From UMGS1668 sp035447605 (GTDB taxonomy: Bacteria; Bacillota; Clostridia; Oscillospirales; Ruminococcaceae): a stretch of 64,000 nucleotides of DNA. A model generated the notes under the pieces. The model made no database searches. It was not told where the DNA came from and saw only the letters and a list, made by a program, of their open reading frames with translations. Shown in pieces: positions 1 through 7,814 of the stretch; position 1 is the stretch's first letter, and the number at the start of each line of letters is the position of its first letter. Where the stretch lies: NCBI GenBank assembly GCA_035447605.1, contig DAOTHJ010000003.1, forward strand, positions 62,001 to 126,000, read 5' to 3'. The position numbers and the translations under genes were made by a program.

Positions 1-1229
1 ATGCCATAAATCTCTGCGAGCATGGCAACATAGCCTTCGTAGGTCTTGTACATCTCTTCGAGGTCGACCTGTTCTTTCGGCTGATGTGCCCATTTCTCCT
101 CAGCTCCGGAATAACCGATCGTGGGGATACCATGGATCGCGCAGGTCGTGCCGCCGTCGGTTCCGAACTTCCAGTATTTCTCAGCAGGATCCTGTCCGAG
201 GGCTCTGAGGGCTTTGAAGGACTTCACGACGTATTCGTTGTTCCGGTCGGTAGACCATGGCGGATGGAACTTCTTGACCTTGTGTTTATATCCGGTATAG
301 GAGGTTTCTTCATAAACTCTGGGCTCAACCGTGGCCTTGAATTCAGGATAAGAAGTGCTCAGGCGTTTGAAGATGGCTTTGAACTCATTCAGGAGGTCAT
401 CCAGCGACTGCTCCGTCGAATATCTTCTGTCGATGGAAATTTCGCACTCGTCCGGGATCACGCTCAAGGTCCCGCCGGGTTTGACGATGCAGTTCGTCAC
501 GGTAATCGGAGTCCGGGATCCCAGGAAATCGGTCTTGAGCTCGATGCCCGTATGGCTGAAGATATCCTGAAGAATCGGAACCATATATTCCAGAGCATTG
601 ATGCCTTCCTGCGGCTGGGAAGAGTGGGCGCATCTGCCGAAAGTCTTTACGACAAGCTCAACTTTTCCTCTCTGGCCGATGGCGAGGTCGTTGGAAGAAG
701 GCTCTGCAAGGTAGACCAGATCCGCTTTGATGTTCTTTTCTTTCATGGTATAGTCGAAGAAATATTCCATGCCGAACATCTCTGCGGGCTCTTCCTGAAC
801 AACAGCGAGGAAGATCAGGTCTCCGGGGAGTTTCTTTCCTTTTTTAACGACTCTTTCAAGGATTGCCTTGAATGCAAAAATCTGTGCGGCCAAACCGCCT
901 TTGAGATCGTCGATGCCTCTTCCGATCAGTTTCCCATCCACAACCTCGGGCTTGTATGGATCGTAAGGAGCCCAGTTATCCAAGTTGCCTTCCGGAACCG
1001 CATCCAGATGGCCGTTCAGTATAATGTTCGGGCCTTTTCCTTCGCCTCTGACGATAGCAACCATGTTGCCGGCGCCATCGATAAAGGCTTCATCCACATC
1101 CATTTTTTGGAATTCCTCAAGAAGGAACTGAGCTAGCGTCCCTTCCTGACAGGTCAATGATTTAATGGAAACCAATTTTTTCATGAATTCCACGTAATCA
1201 TCCCTGTGGTCCTCCACAATTTTGAACAT
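1..1229 (-). CDS. M20-family zinc peptidase/amidohydrolase (3' end outside window)
   Basis: The visible 409 codons read as an M20-family metallohydrolase (ArgE/DapE/CPG2/YgeY group) that would cleave an amide bond in a small peptide or acylated amino acid in the cytoplasm. Seen directly: NGHLDAVPEG at residues 72-81 with the His and Asp ligands, GRGIDDLKGG at about 103-112 with the bridging Asp, and VVQEEPAE at about 143-150 with the general-base Glu pair. A C-terminal AHQPKE segment supplies the last His ligand. The ATG at 1229 has an AGGAGG 7 nt upstream. The reading frame is intact and continues off the left edge. Substrate cannot be assigned; nearness to the arg operon is 13 kb away and probably coincidental. 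Family assignment is firm, specific activity is not. Confidence 0.88.
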   Translation of the reverse strand, partial: MFKIVEDHRDDYVEFMKKLVSIKSLTCQEGTLAQFLLEEFQKMDVDEAFIDGAGNMVAIVRGEGKGPNIILNGHLDAVPEGNLDNWAPYDPYKPEVVDGKLIGRGIDDLKGGLAAQIFAFKAILERVVKKGKKLPGDLIFLAVVQEEPAEMFGMEYFFDYTMKEKNIKADLVYLAEPSSNDLAIGQRGKVELVVKTFGRCAHSSQPQEGINALEYMVPILQDIFSHTGIELKTDFLGSRTPITVTNCIVKPGGTLSVIPDECEISIDRRYSTEQSLDDLLNEFKAIFKRLSTSYPEFKATVEPRVYEETSYTGYKHKVKKFHPPWSTDRNNEYVVKSFKALRALGQDPAEKYWKFGTDGGTTCAIHGIPTIGYSGAEEKWAHQPKEQVDLEEMYKTYEGYVAMLAEIYG

Positions 1230-2471
1230 CGATATCCTCCTCATGTTTTATTAAATCATTACGTCGCAATGCTCGGACAAAAATGGGAACCGGGCGAACA
1301 TACGCAACATAAAAATTTACTGGTTTAAACGACGCAGAAGGTTAACTGTAAAATTAAGTTGGACATTTGAATGGAAAGATCCATCATAAATGTAGAATTG
1401 CCAAATTTCGAGCCAGATGTGGGAACACGGCTTCTTGAGAGCCGCTCTCGCAAAAGGGAAAAAGCCAACCGAACGCCCAAACTTTTCTGCAGGAGGAACC
1501 CGGGCCGCTCCATCGAACACCGATGCGCATGGCCGGGAATCGCGGAACCTTTCTGCTGTAGGTTCACGCTGCCCTCTGATGGAACCGCATAAGCTGCGGG
1601 AAAAGCCGAAGATCGGGATTGCCTGCATACCGGATTTTTTTTCTAAAAAATCCGGAAGAGGGTTTCCTTGTTGCACGAAAAAGCCTGCTCTTCTGATGCA
1701 GACTGATTCGCAGACAGATGCGAAGATACCGCTTCGCGACATTTTTCCGGAGCAGAATTTCTTCCGATATCGTCTCGGACAGAAAAACATGCTCTGGCTG
1801 CCTGGAGATATTCCTATTTACCTGACGAATCAGGGTGGTCCCTCGAGATGACAAATACCAACGTGCGGCGCCGTTTCAGATCTGACGGATATGGCCGCAA
1901 AATGGCAAAGAGGATGCTGTTGGACACGCCGGGTACAGCATCCGTGCCGAATTCCGGAAAGGCTGCAAGCGAGCGTTTCCGGATTCCGGTGTCATTCATT
2001 TTGGATCAGGGCAAGTCCATTTATGAGCCCTGAGGTTCTGCGGAGGGGTATCCGCAGCTGCATATCGGACGATCGCGTGAGCTTTCCGTGCATCACCGAC
2101 CGCCGACCATGACAGAATTCGCATGGCCAATGGAGCCATGCCCTTCGAGGGGCGGAAAAAATTCCGGTGCCGCCCCTCGCGGCTGGCGATTGTCTCTGGC
2201 CATTCACCCACTATTCAGACAACCTGCAAGGCAGGCGACTGACATGATAAATCTTCCGGCGTTTCAGCTCGGAACTTCCGGCCTTATATAAGCCGGGGAA
2301 GGGGTGCAAAGGTTTCCTTTGCCACCGATGCGCCTTTTGGGAGCGGCCGCAGAATGAAAGGCACAGCGTACCTGTTCAAATGCGATTTCCCAAAAGATTC
2401 CTCATGTTGAGGAGAGTTCAGTCAAGCACCCGGCGAGCCGGACAGGCTCTGCTGCGGGAGACTTGGCTGCA
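1230..2471. other. Long stretch with no supportable gene
   Basis: About 1.2 kb upstream of the peptidase gene. Short open frames exist on both strands, but none has a recognisable domain, a convincing ribosome binding site or protein-like composition. It holds several perfect inverted repeats: 1630-1640/1645-1655 (11-bp arms, loop TTCT), 2146-2155/2170-2179 (10-bp arms, 14-nt loop), and a near-palindrome around CTTATATAAG at about 2278-2297. None is followed by a clear T-run, so they do not look like ordinary terminators. It may be decayed sequence or an untranslated RNA region. Confidence 0.5.
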
Positions 2472-2501
2472 AAACGCCTGAAAAAACTATTTGAGGCGTT
2501 T
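2472..2501 (-). terminator. Hairpin at the end of the possible decayed minus-strand unit
   Basis: AAACGCCT (2472-2479) pairs with AGGCGTTT (2494-2501) across a 14-nt loop. Read on the minus strand the stem is followed by only four T, so terminator function is tentative. It sits at the end of the minus-strand unit that begins at the promoter at 3051-3081. Confidence 0.4.
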
Positions 2502-3040
2502 CTGGATTGCATGTTCATTGCCTGAGCAGCAATCTTTTCCGTTGCCGTCAAGAAATTGGTTCCGCTTCGCTTGCGGCATCCTTGATGGTTCCGGCCGGAC
2601 CTGCGGGGCTGTCGTTAAGCTCCACCAGGGCCGGACTTTTTTCTGCCTTCGTGTCCGACTTGTTGTCATCGGCGCTCCCGTCCATGACGGCAATGCGCTT
2701 GTCGGATCCTGCCGTTCGAAAACGGTTCTGTCTTTATCTGCAGACAGCGCCTGTTCTGGTGCTGCCTTCACGGAGAAATTGCCTGAAAGAATTTCCGGGA
2801 AAAGCTGCCGTGAGCATTTGCCGATCCGAAAAAACGTGCTCATATAATTCATGTTTCTTAATTTATATGGCCGCCTCCGGGCGCGTGCTCAATCTTTCTT
2901 ATTGGTGAAAAAAAGGATGTGTATGACGGAAGACCCGTCAAATTTTGTGTATCTCCTAAGATGAAAATCACTGTCTGTTTCTGTCGATTATAAATCGTCT
3001 CAGATAGAAAAGCGATTTTGCTGACGCTTGTTGGAGATTT
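2487..3040 (-). pseudogene. Possible decayed minus-strand gene, unrecognised
   Basis: Between a MerR-type promoter (3051-3081) and a hairpin (2472-2501) lies about 550 bp that would be transcribed leftward. The longest frame, 2487-2852 (121 codons, ATG at 2852), changes character halfway. Around 2700 a different frame becomes protein-like, with acidic and small residues (for example DKRIAVMDGSADDNKSDT), before stopping; a third frame looks coding near 2520. This suggests accumulated frameshifts in a former small gene, but I recognise no family. It could equally be a non-coding RNA or random open frame. No strong ribosome binding site precedes 2852. Confidence 0.25.
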
Positions 3041-3050
3041 CCTAAGACAA

Positions 3051-3081
3051 ACTTTATCCCTTTGTGCTGCACAAATGTCAA
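3051..3081 (-). promoter_or_regulatory. MerR-type promoter with 19-bp spacer and TTTGT-N5-ACAAA dyad
   Basis: On the minus strand TTGACA (3081-3076) is followed by a 19-nt spacer (3075-3057) and a weak -10, TAAAGT (3056-3051). The spacer holds the dyad TTTGT-N5-ACAAA followed by GG, as in the promoter at 4427-4457. Over-long 19-20 bp spacers bridged by a dyad are the hallmark of MerR-family-activated promoters. The MerR-family gene at 3478-4323 lies next door, so it is the likely regulator (inference). Confidence 0.6.
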
Positions 3082-3211
3082 TACCCTTTTCGGAATAATT
3101 TTTCCCGTTTAGACTGAGCATCCGCCGCCCATTTGGAGCGGCCGAAGACTCTCGCCTGCTTGCTTATGATCATTCCTCTGAAAGGGGAGATACGGCCTGT
3201 TTCACGAAGGC

Positions 3212-3246
3212 ACAATAAAAGCCAGCGCCTAAAAGACGCTGGCTTT
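3212..3246 (-). terminator. Terminator downstream of the MerR-family gene
   Basis: AAAGCCAGCG (3218-3227) and CGCTGGCTTT (3237-3246) form a perfect 10-bp stem. On the minus strand it is followed by TTTTATTGTG, giving a plausible rho-independent terminator about 230 nt beyond the regulator's stop codon. In the interval (3247-3477) a GC-rich CCCGCC/GGCGGG hairpin is visible, but no convincing gene. Confidence 0.7.
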
Positions 3247-3477
3247 CCCTTTCTTCAAGCCCCGGTGAAACGACGATCCTCCGTCCTTGACAGGGTCCTG
3301 CGTTCTTTCCTTATTTGGTTGTATCGAACTTACGGCCATAAAAGGGCATTTTTCTGTCGTACCGCGATGGTCCTGAACGCGTGCCGCCGCCCGGGAGGGA
3401 TACCCGCCTTGCTTATACGGCGGGCCATTCACGCAGCGGGAATTATGGAAGTGAACGGCACTTTGAAAATGCGGTCC

Positions 3478-4323
3478 CTACTTTGGGGTAACAGGTATCT
3501 GGACCTCCAAAAGGGTCTCGCTGCGGTCGCCGGTCAGGGTTACGTCGATCTTATATATCTGATAGATATATCCCTTTATTTTTAAGTTATTATCCCTTAA
3601 ATATTCCTTGGCTTTCTCAAAGCACGGGTCATATTTTTCAAGCCGCCCGCCGTGGTAAGCCACACACAGATAATCTCCGGCGGGGACACTGCGCATATAT
3701 TCCGATTTTACTTTTACGGCATCCTTGTCCACAAACAGCATAGGTATCGCGTGGATGTAGTTTTCGTTCTTTTCCAGCAGTTCTTCTCCCGCGTACACGC
3801 CGACGCAGTCCGTGGCGAGGATCGGCGCGATTTCGTTCAGATACCATTCCAGCTTGGTCAGCGCATACACATGCTCTTTCGGACCTCCGGCAGGCTCGCC
3901 GAAGGTGATGATGTTCCTCTCAGGGAAATACCGCATGCACGGATGTTCGATTTCTTTAAGCGAGGTAAGTTCTCCCAGAAATGAGAGCTTCCGTGCGATG
4001 GTATGGCACAGAAACAGTTTTCTTTCGATATCGGCCTGAAGCTTTGAGTAATATTCGGAGAAGATCCGTATGGATTTCCGCAGATTGCAGTCTTTAAAAT
4101 AGTCCTTAACTTCTTCCACGGACATACCGAGCTCCCGCAGCTCTCTGATGACGCCGAGTTTTTCACTCTGGCGAACCGAATAATATCGGTATCTTGTCTC
4201 TGGATCTATATATTCGGGCTTGAGGAGATTGATCCTGTCATAGTACCGCAGGGTTTCGCTGGAAACCTTTCTGAGTTTTGCCAGCTCCGTAATCGACAAA
4301 TAATCGTCGTTCATACAGCTCAC
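3478..4323 (-). CDS. MerR-family transcriptional regulator with GyrI-like effector domain
   Basis: This 281-residue protein starts with a MerR winged helix-turn-helix (SITELAKLRKVSSETLRYYD at about 10-29, then YRYYSVRQ), a linker helix (about 80-120) and a C-terminal GyrI-like/effector-binding domain (about 125-281), the architecture of BmrR-type drug- or metabolite-sensing activators. Start: GTG at 4323 has GAGG 7 nt upstream; an in-frame ATG at 4314 is an alternative. A TATAAT (minus strand, 4343-4338) lies just upstream without a good -35. It is divergent from the kinase-aldolase-PHP operon, whose promoter has the MerR-type 19-bp spacer, and a second copy of the dyad lies at 3051-3081. Local control of both units is therefore likely; the ligand is unknown. 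Confidence 0.9.
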   Translation of the reverse strand: MSCMNDDYLSITELAKLRKVSSETLRYYDRINLLKPEYIDPETRYRYYSVRQSEKLGVIRELRELGMSVEEVKDYFKDCNLRKSIRIFSEYYSKLQADIERKLFLCHTIARKLSFLGELTSLKEIEHPCMRYFPERNIITFGEPAGGPKEHVYALTKLEWYLNEIAPILATDCVGVYAGEELLEKNENYIHAIPMLFVDKDAVKVKSEYMRSVPAGDYLCVAYHGGRLEKYDPCFEKAKEYLRDNNLKIKGYIYQIYKIDVTLTGDRSETLLEVQIPVTPK

Positions 4324-4426
4324 CGCCCTTCCTCTACATTATATACTTTTTCACGCCAAAAAGCATGCAGTAAAAACGCCTATTTTGCTCCCCGAAGATT
4401 ATGCAATGTATCTGAAAAAAATTGAG

Positions 4427-4457
4427 TTGACATTTGTCTAACACAAAGGAGTATCAT
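4427..4457 (+). promoter_or_regulatory. MerR-type promoter of the kinase-aldolase-PHP operon
   Basis: TTGACA (4427-4432), a 19-nt spacer (4433-4451) and TATCAT (4452-4457). The spacer opens with the perfect dyad TTTGT-CTAAC-ACAAA (4433-4447). This is the classic geometry of promoters that need a MerR-family activator to untwist the spacer. The -10 box covers the upstream in-frame ATG at 4456, so translation must begin downstream, at 4510. Confidence 0.75.
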
Positions 4458-4509
4458 GTGCTTGCATGAGCGGAGATCTCAAAAATCAACAGATAGGAGT
4501 ACAATCAGT

Positions 4510-5472
4510 ATGGACAATGAATCGGTTAATAATTTTTGGAGCATCCTGAGGGCCGATGAGATCAGTGATTTTATGGACCTGCTGAATCTGGCGGAAAAAA
4601 TTCTTAAAAGAAAGGTCGCCGACATCAAGATCTTGGCGGGAGGCCTTACCAATAAGAGTTTTAAAGTCGTGTTCGAGGATGGTCTGACGGTTGCCATGAG
4701 AATTGCCGGCAGAGGCACTGGTGAGTACATAAGCCGCAAAGCGGAAAAGAACAATAGCACCATGGCCGCTGGTATGGGTATTGCCCCGGAAGTGTACTAT
4801 TTCGACCCCGAGACCGGTTCGCAGCTTGTCGAATTCGTAAAACTGCCGACTATGCATATTGAGGATTTCCAGAAGAATCCTGACGTGCTCAAGAATGCGG
4901 CCCAGATCATGAAGACCCTCCATTCGAGCGGGATCAAGTTCCTCGGAGCTTTCGACCCTGTTGCCGGCATTGAAGATTATGTAAAAATCCTGGAACAAAA
5001 GAAATTTGAAGACCGCTATGAGGGCTGGGACAGCATCTACAAAACCGTGCTCCGCGTTCGCGATGCCTATGCGAAGAATCCTCCGGCTCTTGCTCCTTGC
5101 CACAACGACACGCTTGCCGAAAACTTCATGTATGACGGCAAAACCATGAAACTGATTGACTGGGAATACGGCGGCATGGGCGATCCTTATTATGATGCCA
5201 GCGGTATCTTCACCGAAAACCTGCTGAGCGACGAAGCCGGCGAGATCTTCATGCGCGCCTACTTCGGCGGCGAGCCGACCGATGAGCAGCGGGCCCGCAT
5301 CCTGGTCAGCGAATTCCTCTATTGCACTTATTGGTCCGTGTGGTCTCTGGTTCAGATCGCCAACGGCAAAGATCGTGACCTTTATTGGCAGTATGGTCTG
5401 GATCGTGCCATTCTGGGCAAAGAGTACATGAGCAACCCGAATTTCGAGCGCTATCTGAATCTGCTTGGCTGA
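4510..5472 (+). CDS. Choline/ethanolamine-kinase-like (APH-fold) phosphotransferase
   Basis: The 320-residue protein has the aminoglycoside-phosphotransferase/choline-kinase fold. Visible motifs are AGGLTNKSFKV near residue 45 (nucleotide loop), PCHNDTLAENFM near 195 (catalytic Brenner loop, Asp and Asn) and LIDWEYGGMGDPYYD near 215 (Mg-binding Asp). The last motif is typical of LicA/choline kinases rather than antibiotic kinases. The start ATG at 4510 follows ATAGGAG by about 10 nt; the ATG at 4456 lies inside the predicted -10 box. It is the first gene of the MerR-controlled operon with an aldolase and a PHP enzyme, suggesting that it phosphorylates a small alcohol or sugar for that pathway. 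The substrate is unknown. Confidence 0.82.
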   Translation: MDNESVNNFWSILRADEISDFMDLLNLAEKILKRKVADIKILAGGLTNKSFKVVFEDGLTVAMRIAGRGTGEYISRKAEKNNSTMAAGMGIAPEVYYFDPETGSQLVEFVKLPTMHIEDFQKNPDVLKNAAQIMKTLHSSGIKFLGAFDPVAGIEDYVKILEQKKFEDRYEGWDSIYKTVLRVRDAYAKNPPALAPCHNDTLAENFMYDGKTMKLIDWEYGGMGDPYYDASGIFTENLLSDEAGEIFMRAYFGGEPTDEQRARILVSEFLYCTYWSVWSLVQIANGKDRDLYWQYGLDRAILGKEYMSNPNFERYLNLLG

Positions 5473-5614
5473 TCCTCCGCAACATAATTAGTTCTTTTCT
5501 CAAACTATACAACAGACCGCACTCGGGCGGTATTTCCATTGTCTGACCTGATTGGTTATCCTACCGCAACAGGATGGCCACTCGTCTCAAACTATATTCA
5601 TGGATCAGGGCGGT
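5472..5614 (+). repeat. Imperfect direct repeat, two copies offset by 87 bp
   Basis: Copy 1 (about 5472-5531) and copy 2 (about 5558-5614) share ATCCT, CCGCAACA (5477, 5564), then after 13 unrelated bases TCTCAAACTATA (5498, 5585), then GGGCGGT (5525, 5608). The spacers differ in sequence, but the first two blocks keep identical spacing. The repeat begins at the kinase stop codon and fills most of the kinase-aldolase intergenic region. Confidence 0.6.
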
Positions 5615-5646
5615 TGCCGTATCGAGCGGTGGCCGCCCTGATCCAT
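5600..5646 (+). promoter_or_regulatory. Perfect 14-bp inverted repeat upstream of the aldolase gene
   Basis: ATGGATCAGGGCGG (5600-5613) and CCGCCCTGATCCAT (5633-5646) form a 14-bp stem with a 19-nt loop. It is followed by AAGAAAATGG, not a T-run, so it is not a standard terminator. It may be an RNA processing or stability hairpin that sets the kinase-to-aldolase expression ratio (inference). Confidence 0.55.
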
Positions 5647-5724
5647 AAGAAAATGGCCTAGGAGGGCACATGCCGTCATAGCCAGCTATATTCAAGAAAC
5701 CATTTATAAAGAGGAGTCATGAAT

Positions 5725-6579
5725 ATGAGCTATGTAAATATGAGAAACTTGCTTTTGGACGCAAGAGCGGGCGGATATGCGGTCGGCGCTTTCAACATTG
5801 TCAATCACCTGACGGCACAGGCTGCCGTACAAAAGGCTGCGGAACTGTCCTCCCCGATCATTCTCCAGACCTCCGTTTCCACGGTCAAGCAGATCGGGCC
5901 CAAGGAACTGATCTCCTTTCTCCGGGTGCTTGCGGAGGAGGCTCCCATTCCGGTGGCCGTCCATCTCGATCACTGCACGGATCCGGAATATGTCATCCAC
6001 TGCCTGGACCTTGGCTGGTCCTCGGTCATGATCGATCTTTCTCAGGCTCCGTTTGAGAAAAATCTCTCCGAGACCATGCGGATTGTGGAATACGCAGAGA
6101 AGAAAAGCGCAACCGTGGAGGGAGAACTGGGTGCCATCATTGGGGTCGAGGACGACATCAAGGTGGGTGAATCCGCACTGGCCGACCCGCTAAAATCTCT
6201 CGAATATGTCATTAAAACCGGAGTGGACGCCTTTGCCCCCGCCATAGGAACGGCCCACGGGCTTTATAAAGGCGAGCCGAAGCTCGATTTTGACCTTTTT
6301 AAAAAGCTTTCCTCAGAAATTCCCTGCCCGCTTGTCGTTCATGGGGGAACGGGACTCCGCCCCGACGTGTTCAGCCGACTGATCGATCTGGGGGCCTCCA
6401 AAATCAACGTATCCACCGCCATCAAAATTGCGTATTGCCAAGCCATGCTCGCCTACGCGAGCGAGCATCCGGAAGAGAACAATCCTCTGAAGCTGGATAA
6501 ATATGCGATGGAAAAGACGAAGGCGTGTGTGGAGGAGCATATCCGCATGTTCGGCTCTGCCGGGAGGGCTGCGAATTGA
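5725..6579 (+). CDS. Class II ketose-bisphosphate aldolase (FbaA/GatY/KbaY family)
   Basis: A zinc-dependent class II aldolase of the fructose-1,6-/tagatose-1,6-bisphosphate family, 284 residues. Seen: AVHLDHC near residue 80 (catalytic Asp and Zn His), the VEGELGAIIGVEDD segment near 132, IGTAHGLYKGEP near 175 (Zn His), LVVHGGTGL near 205 (Zn His and phosphate loop) and KINVSTA near 230 (phosphate binding). GAGGAG lies 8 nt before the ATG at 5725; an ATG at 5719 is too close to it. The neighbouring kinase and PHP phosphoesterase suggest a dedicated pathway that phosphorylates and then cleaves a sugar-like compound. Class is certain, but glycolytic versus specialised substrate is not. Confidence 0.92.
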   Translation: MSYVNMRNLLLDARAGGYAVGAFNIVNHLTAQAAVQKAAELSSPIILQTSVSTVKQIGPKELISFLRVLAEEAPIPVAVHLDHCTDPEYVIHCLDLGWSSVMIDLSQAPFEKNLSETMRIVEYAEKKSATVEGELGAIIGVEDDIKVGESALADPLKSLEYVIKTGVDAFAPAIGTAHGLYKGEPKLDFDLFKKLSSEIPCPLVVHGGTGLRPDVFSRLIDLGASKINVSTAIKIAYCQAMLAYASEHPEENNPLKLDKYAMEKTKACVEEHIRMFGSAGRAAN

Positions 6580-7517
6580 ACAAACCGAATTATCCCGTCG
6601 ACCTGCATACCCATACGGTTCGCTCGGACGGCAACGACACGGTACAGGAACTGATCGACAACGCCTCCGAAGCGGGAATGAAAGCGATCGCTCTGACGGA
6701 TCACGATACGCGTCCTCCTGAAACAATCAGAATCGAGGACGGAAGCCTGATTTCGCCGGTCGATTATGCGCGGTCAAAAGGGTTGATCTTCATTCCGGGC
6801 ATCGAGTATTCGTGTGATACGAACGTAGATGACGTTCATATCGTAGGTTTAGGTTGCAATTTTCACGATCCCGCAATCGTGAAGACAGAAAACGACGCCG
6901 AACAAAGCAAGATGCAGGGGTACAAAAAACTCACCGAAATTCTCTGTGAAAACGGCATCCATGTCAGCTGGGACGACGTCCTTAACGGAACCGTACCTCC
7001 CAGAAAACCCGAAGAGGTGCAGAGAAAACATATTTTTGAGGCCATAGCCCAAAAAGGATACGCGGAATCCTGGGATAAGGCAAAGATCATGGTGCGGGAT
7101 AATCCGGTTTTTAACGTCAGACGGGAAAAAATTGATCCGCTGGAGGCCATCCGTGTCATTCATGCGGCCGGCGGAATTGCGATTCTGGCCCATCCGCACC
7201 TGATTGATGAGCAGGTCTCCTATAAAAACAAACAGATAGCCCGGTACGAATACATAGAAAAGCTGATTGCCGCCGGTCTGGACGGTATCGAGGCGTGCTA
7301 TCCGTATGAAAAAACAAGCTATAAGGGAAAGTGGTCGCGCTTTGAGGTCGAGCGGGAGATCAAAAACCGGTACAGCGGCAGACTGGCCGTCATATCCGGC
7401 GGCTCCGACTACCACGACGATGGAAAGAAAGGCGTCCTCAAGCCCAGATTCATCGGCGAATGCGGCGTTTCATGGGAGTATTTTGTAAACAATCCTCTTT
7501 TGAAGCGTTTCGTATGA
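6576..7517 (+). CDS. PHP-domain metal-dependent phosphoesterase
   Basis: The 313-residue protein begins almost directly with the PHP metal site DLHTHTVRSDG (near residue 8), followed by ALTDHDT, PGIEYS, LAHPHL and GGSDYHDDGK, which supply the usual His/Asp ligands of a trinuclear site. It resembles the YciV/RNase AM group (3',5'-nucleoside bisphosphate phosphatase or 5'-exoribonuclease activity in characterised members) as well as histidinol-phosphatase-like PHP enzymes. The TTG start at 6576 overlaps the aldolase stop (TTGA) and has GGGAGG 8 nt upstream; a GTG at 6525 lacks a ribosome binding site. It ends the operon before a strong terminator. It may dephosphorylate an intermediate of the same pathway. 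Confidence 0.85.
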   Translation: MNKPNYPVDLHTHTVRSDGNDTVQELIDNASEAGMKAIALTDHDTRPPETIRIEDGSLISPVDYARSKGLIFIPGIEYSCDTNVDDVHIVGLGCNFHDPAIVKTENDAEQSKMQGYKKLTEILCENGIHVSWDDVLNGTVPPRKPEEVQRKHIFEAIAQKGYAESWDKAKIMVRDNPVFNVRREKIDPLEAIRVIHAAGGIAILAHPHLIDEQVSYKNKQIARYEYIEKLIAAGLDGIEACYPYEKTSYKGKWSRFEVEREIKNRYSGRLAVISGGSDYHDDGKKGVLKPRFIGECGVSWEYFVNNPLLKRFV

Positions 7518-7621
7518 GACTTTACGCCGCACATCCGGCACAAAAAGCGGAACCGGCGGCCGCATTTCCGGGGAATACCGGCGATTCCCGAATTCCCGGC
7601 AGAAGTCGGTTTTATTATATC

Positions 7622-7672
7622 AAAAAAGCCTTGTGCTGTCCGGTGAAAAGCCGCTCAGCACGAGGCTTTTTT
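7622..7672 (+). terminator. Rho-independent terminator of the kinase-aldolase-PHP operon
   Basis: AAAAAAGCC-TTGTGCTG pairs with CAGCACGAGGCTTTTTT, a long stem with a G-U pair, ending in six T. Confidence 0.9.
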
Positions 7673-7755
7673 AGCCTAAAAATAAAAATAATTTTGGAAT
7701 TTTTTAATTCCCCGATTCCAAACCGGCGTTTCTTTCATATTCCCCGATCGGAGCT

Positions 7756-7784
7756 TGTGATTCCGGAGAAAGCATGCTATGCTT
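7756..7784 (+). promoter_or_regulatory. Promoter of the lipoprotein gene
   Basis: TTGTGA (7756-7761), 17-nt spacer, TATGCT (7779-7784), placed 30 nt before the lipoprotein start. Sequence match only. Confidence 0.5.
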
Positions 7785-7814
7785 AAACCAATATGGCATA
7801 AAGGAGAAAATGGA

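Noticed and set aside
84..1136. 350-codon open frame on the plus strand at the left edge
   Set aside because: It is the complement of the M20 peptidase gene, has no ribosome binding site and no recognisable domain; the minus-strand reading has all M20 motifs.
1630..1655. Perfect 11-bp hairpin considered as a terminator
   Set aside because: The A/T run is inside the stem rather than after it, and no gene ends nearby.
1417..1851. 144-codon plus-strand open frame in the gene-poor region
   Set aside because: No ribosome binding site, no domain, and composition like random translation.
7629..7672. Hairpin after the PHP gene considered as a riboswitch expression platform
   Set aside because: No aptamer-like sequence precedes it; position and T-run fit a plain terminator of the upstream operon.
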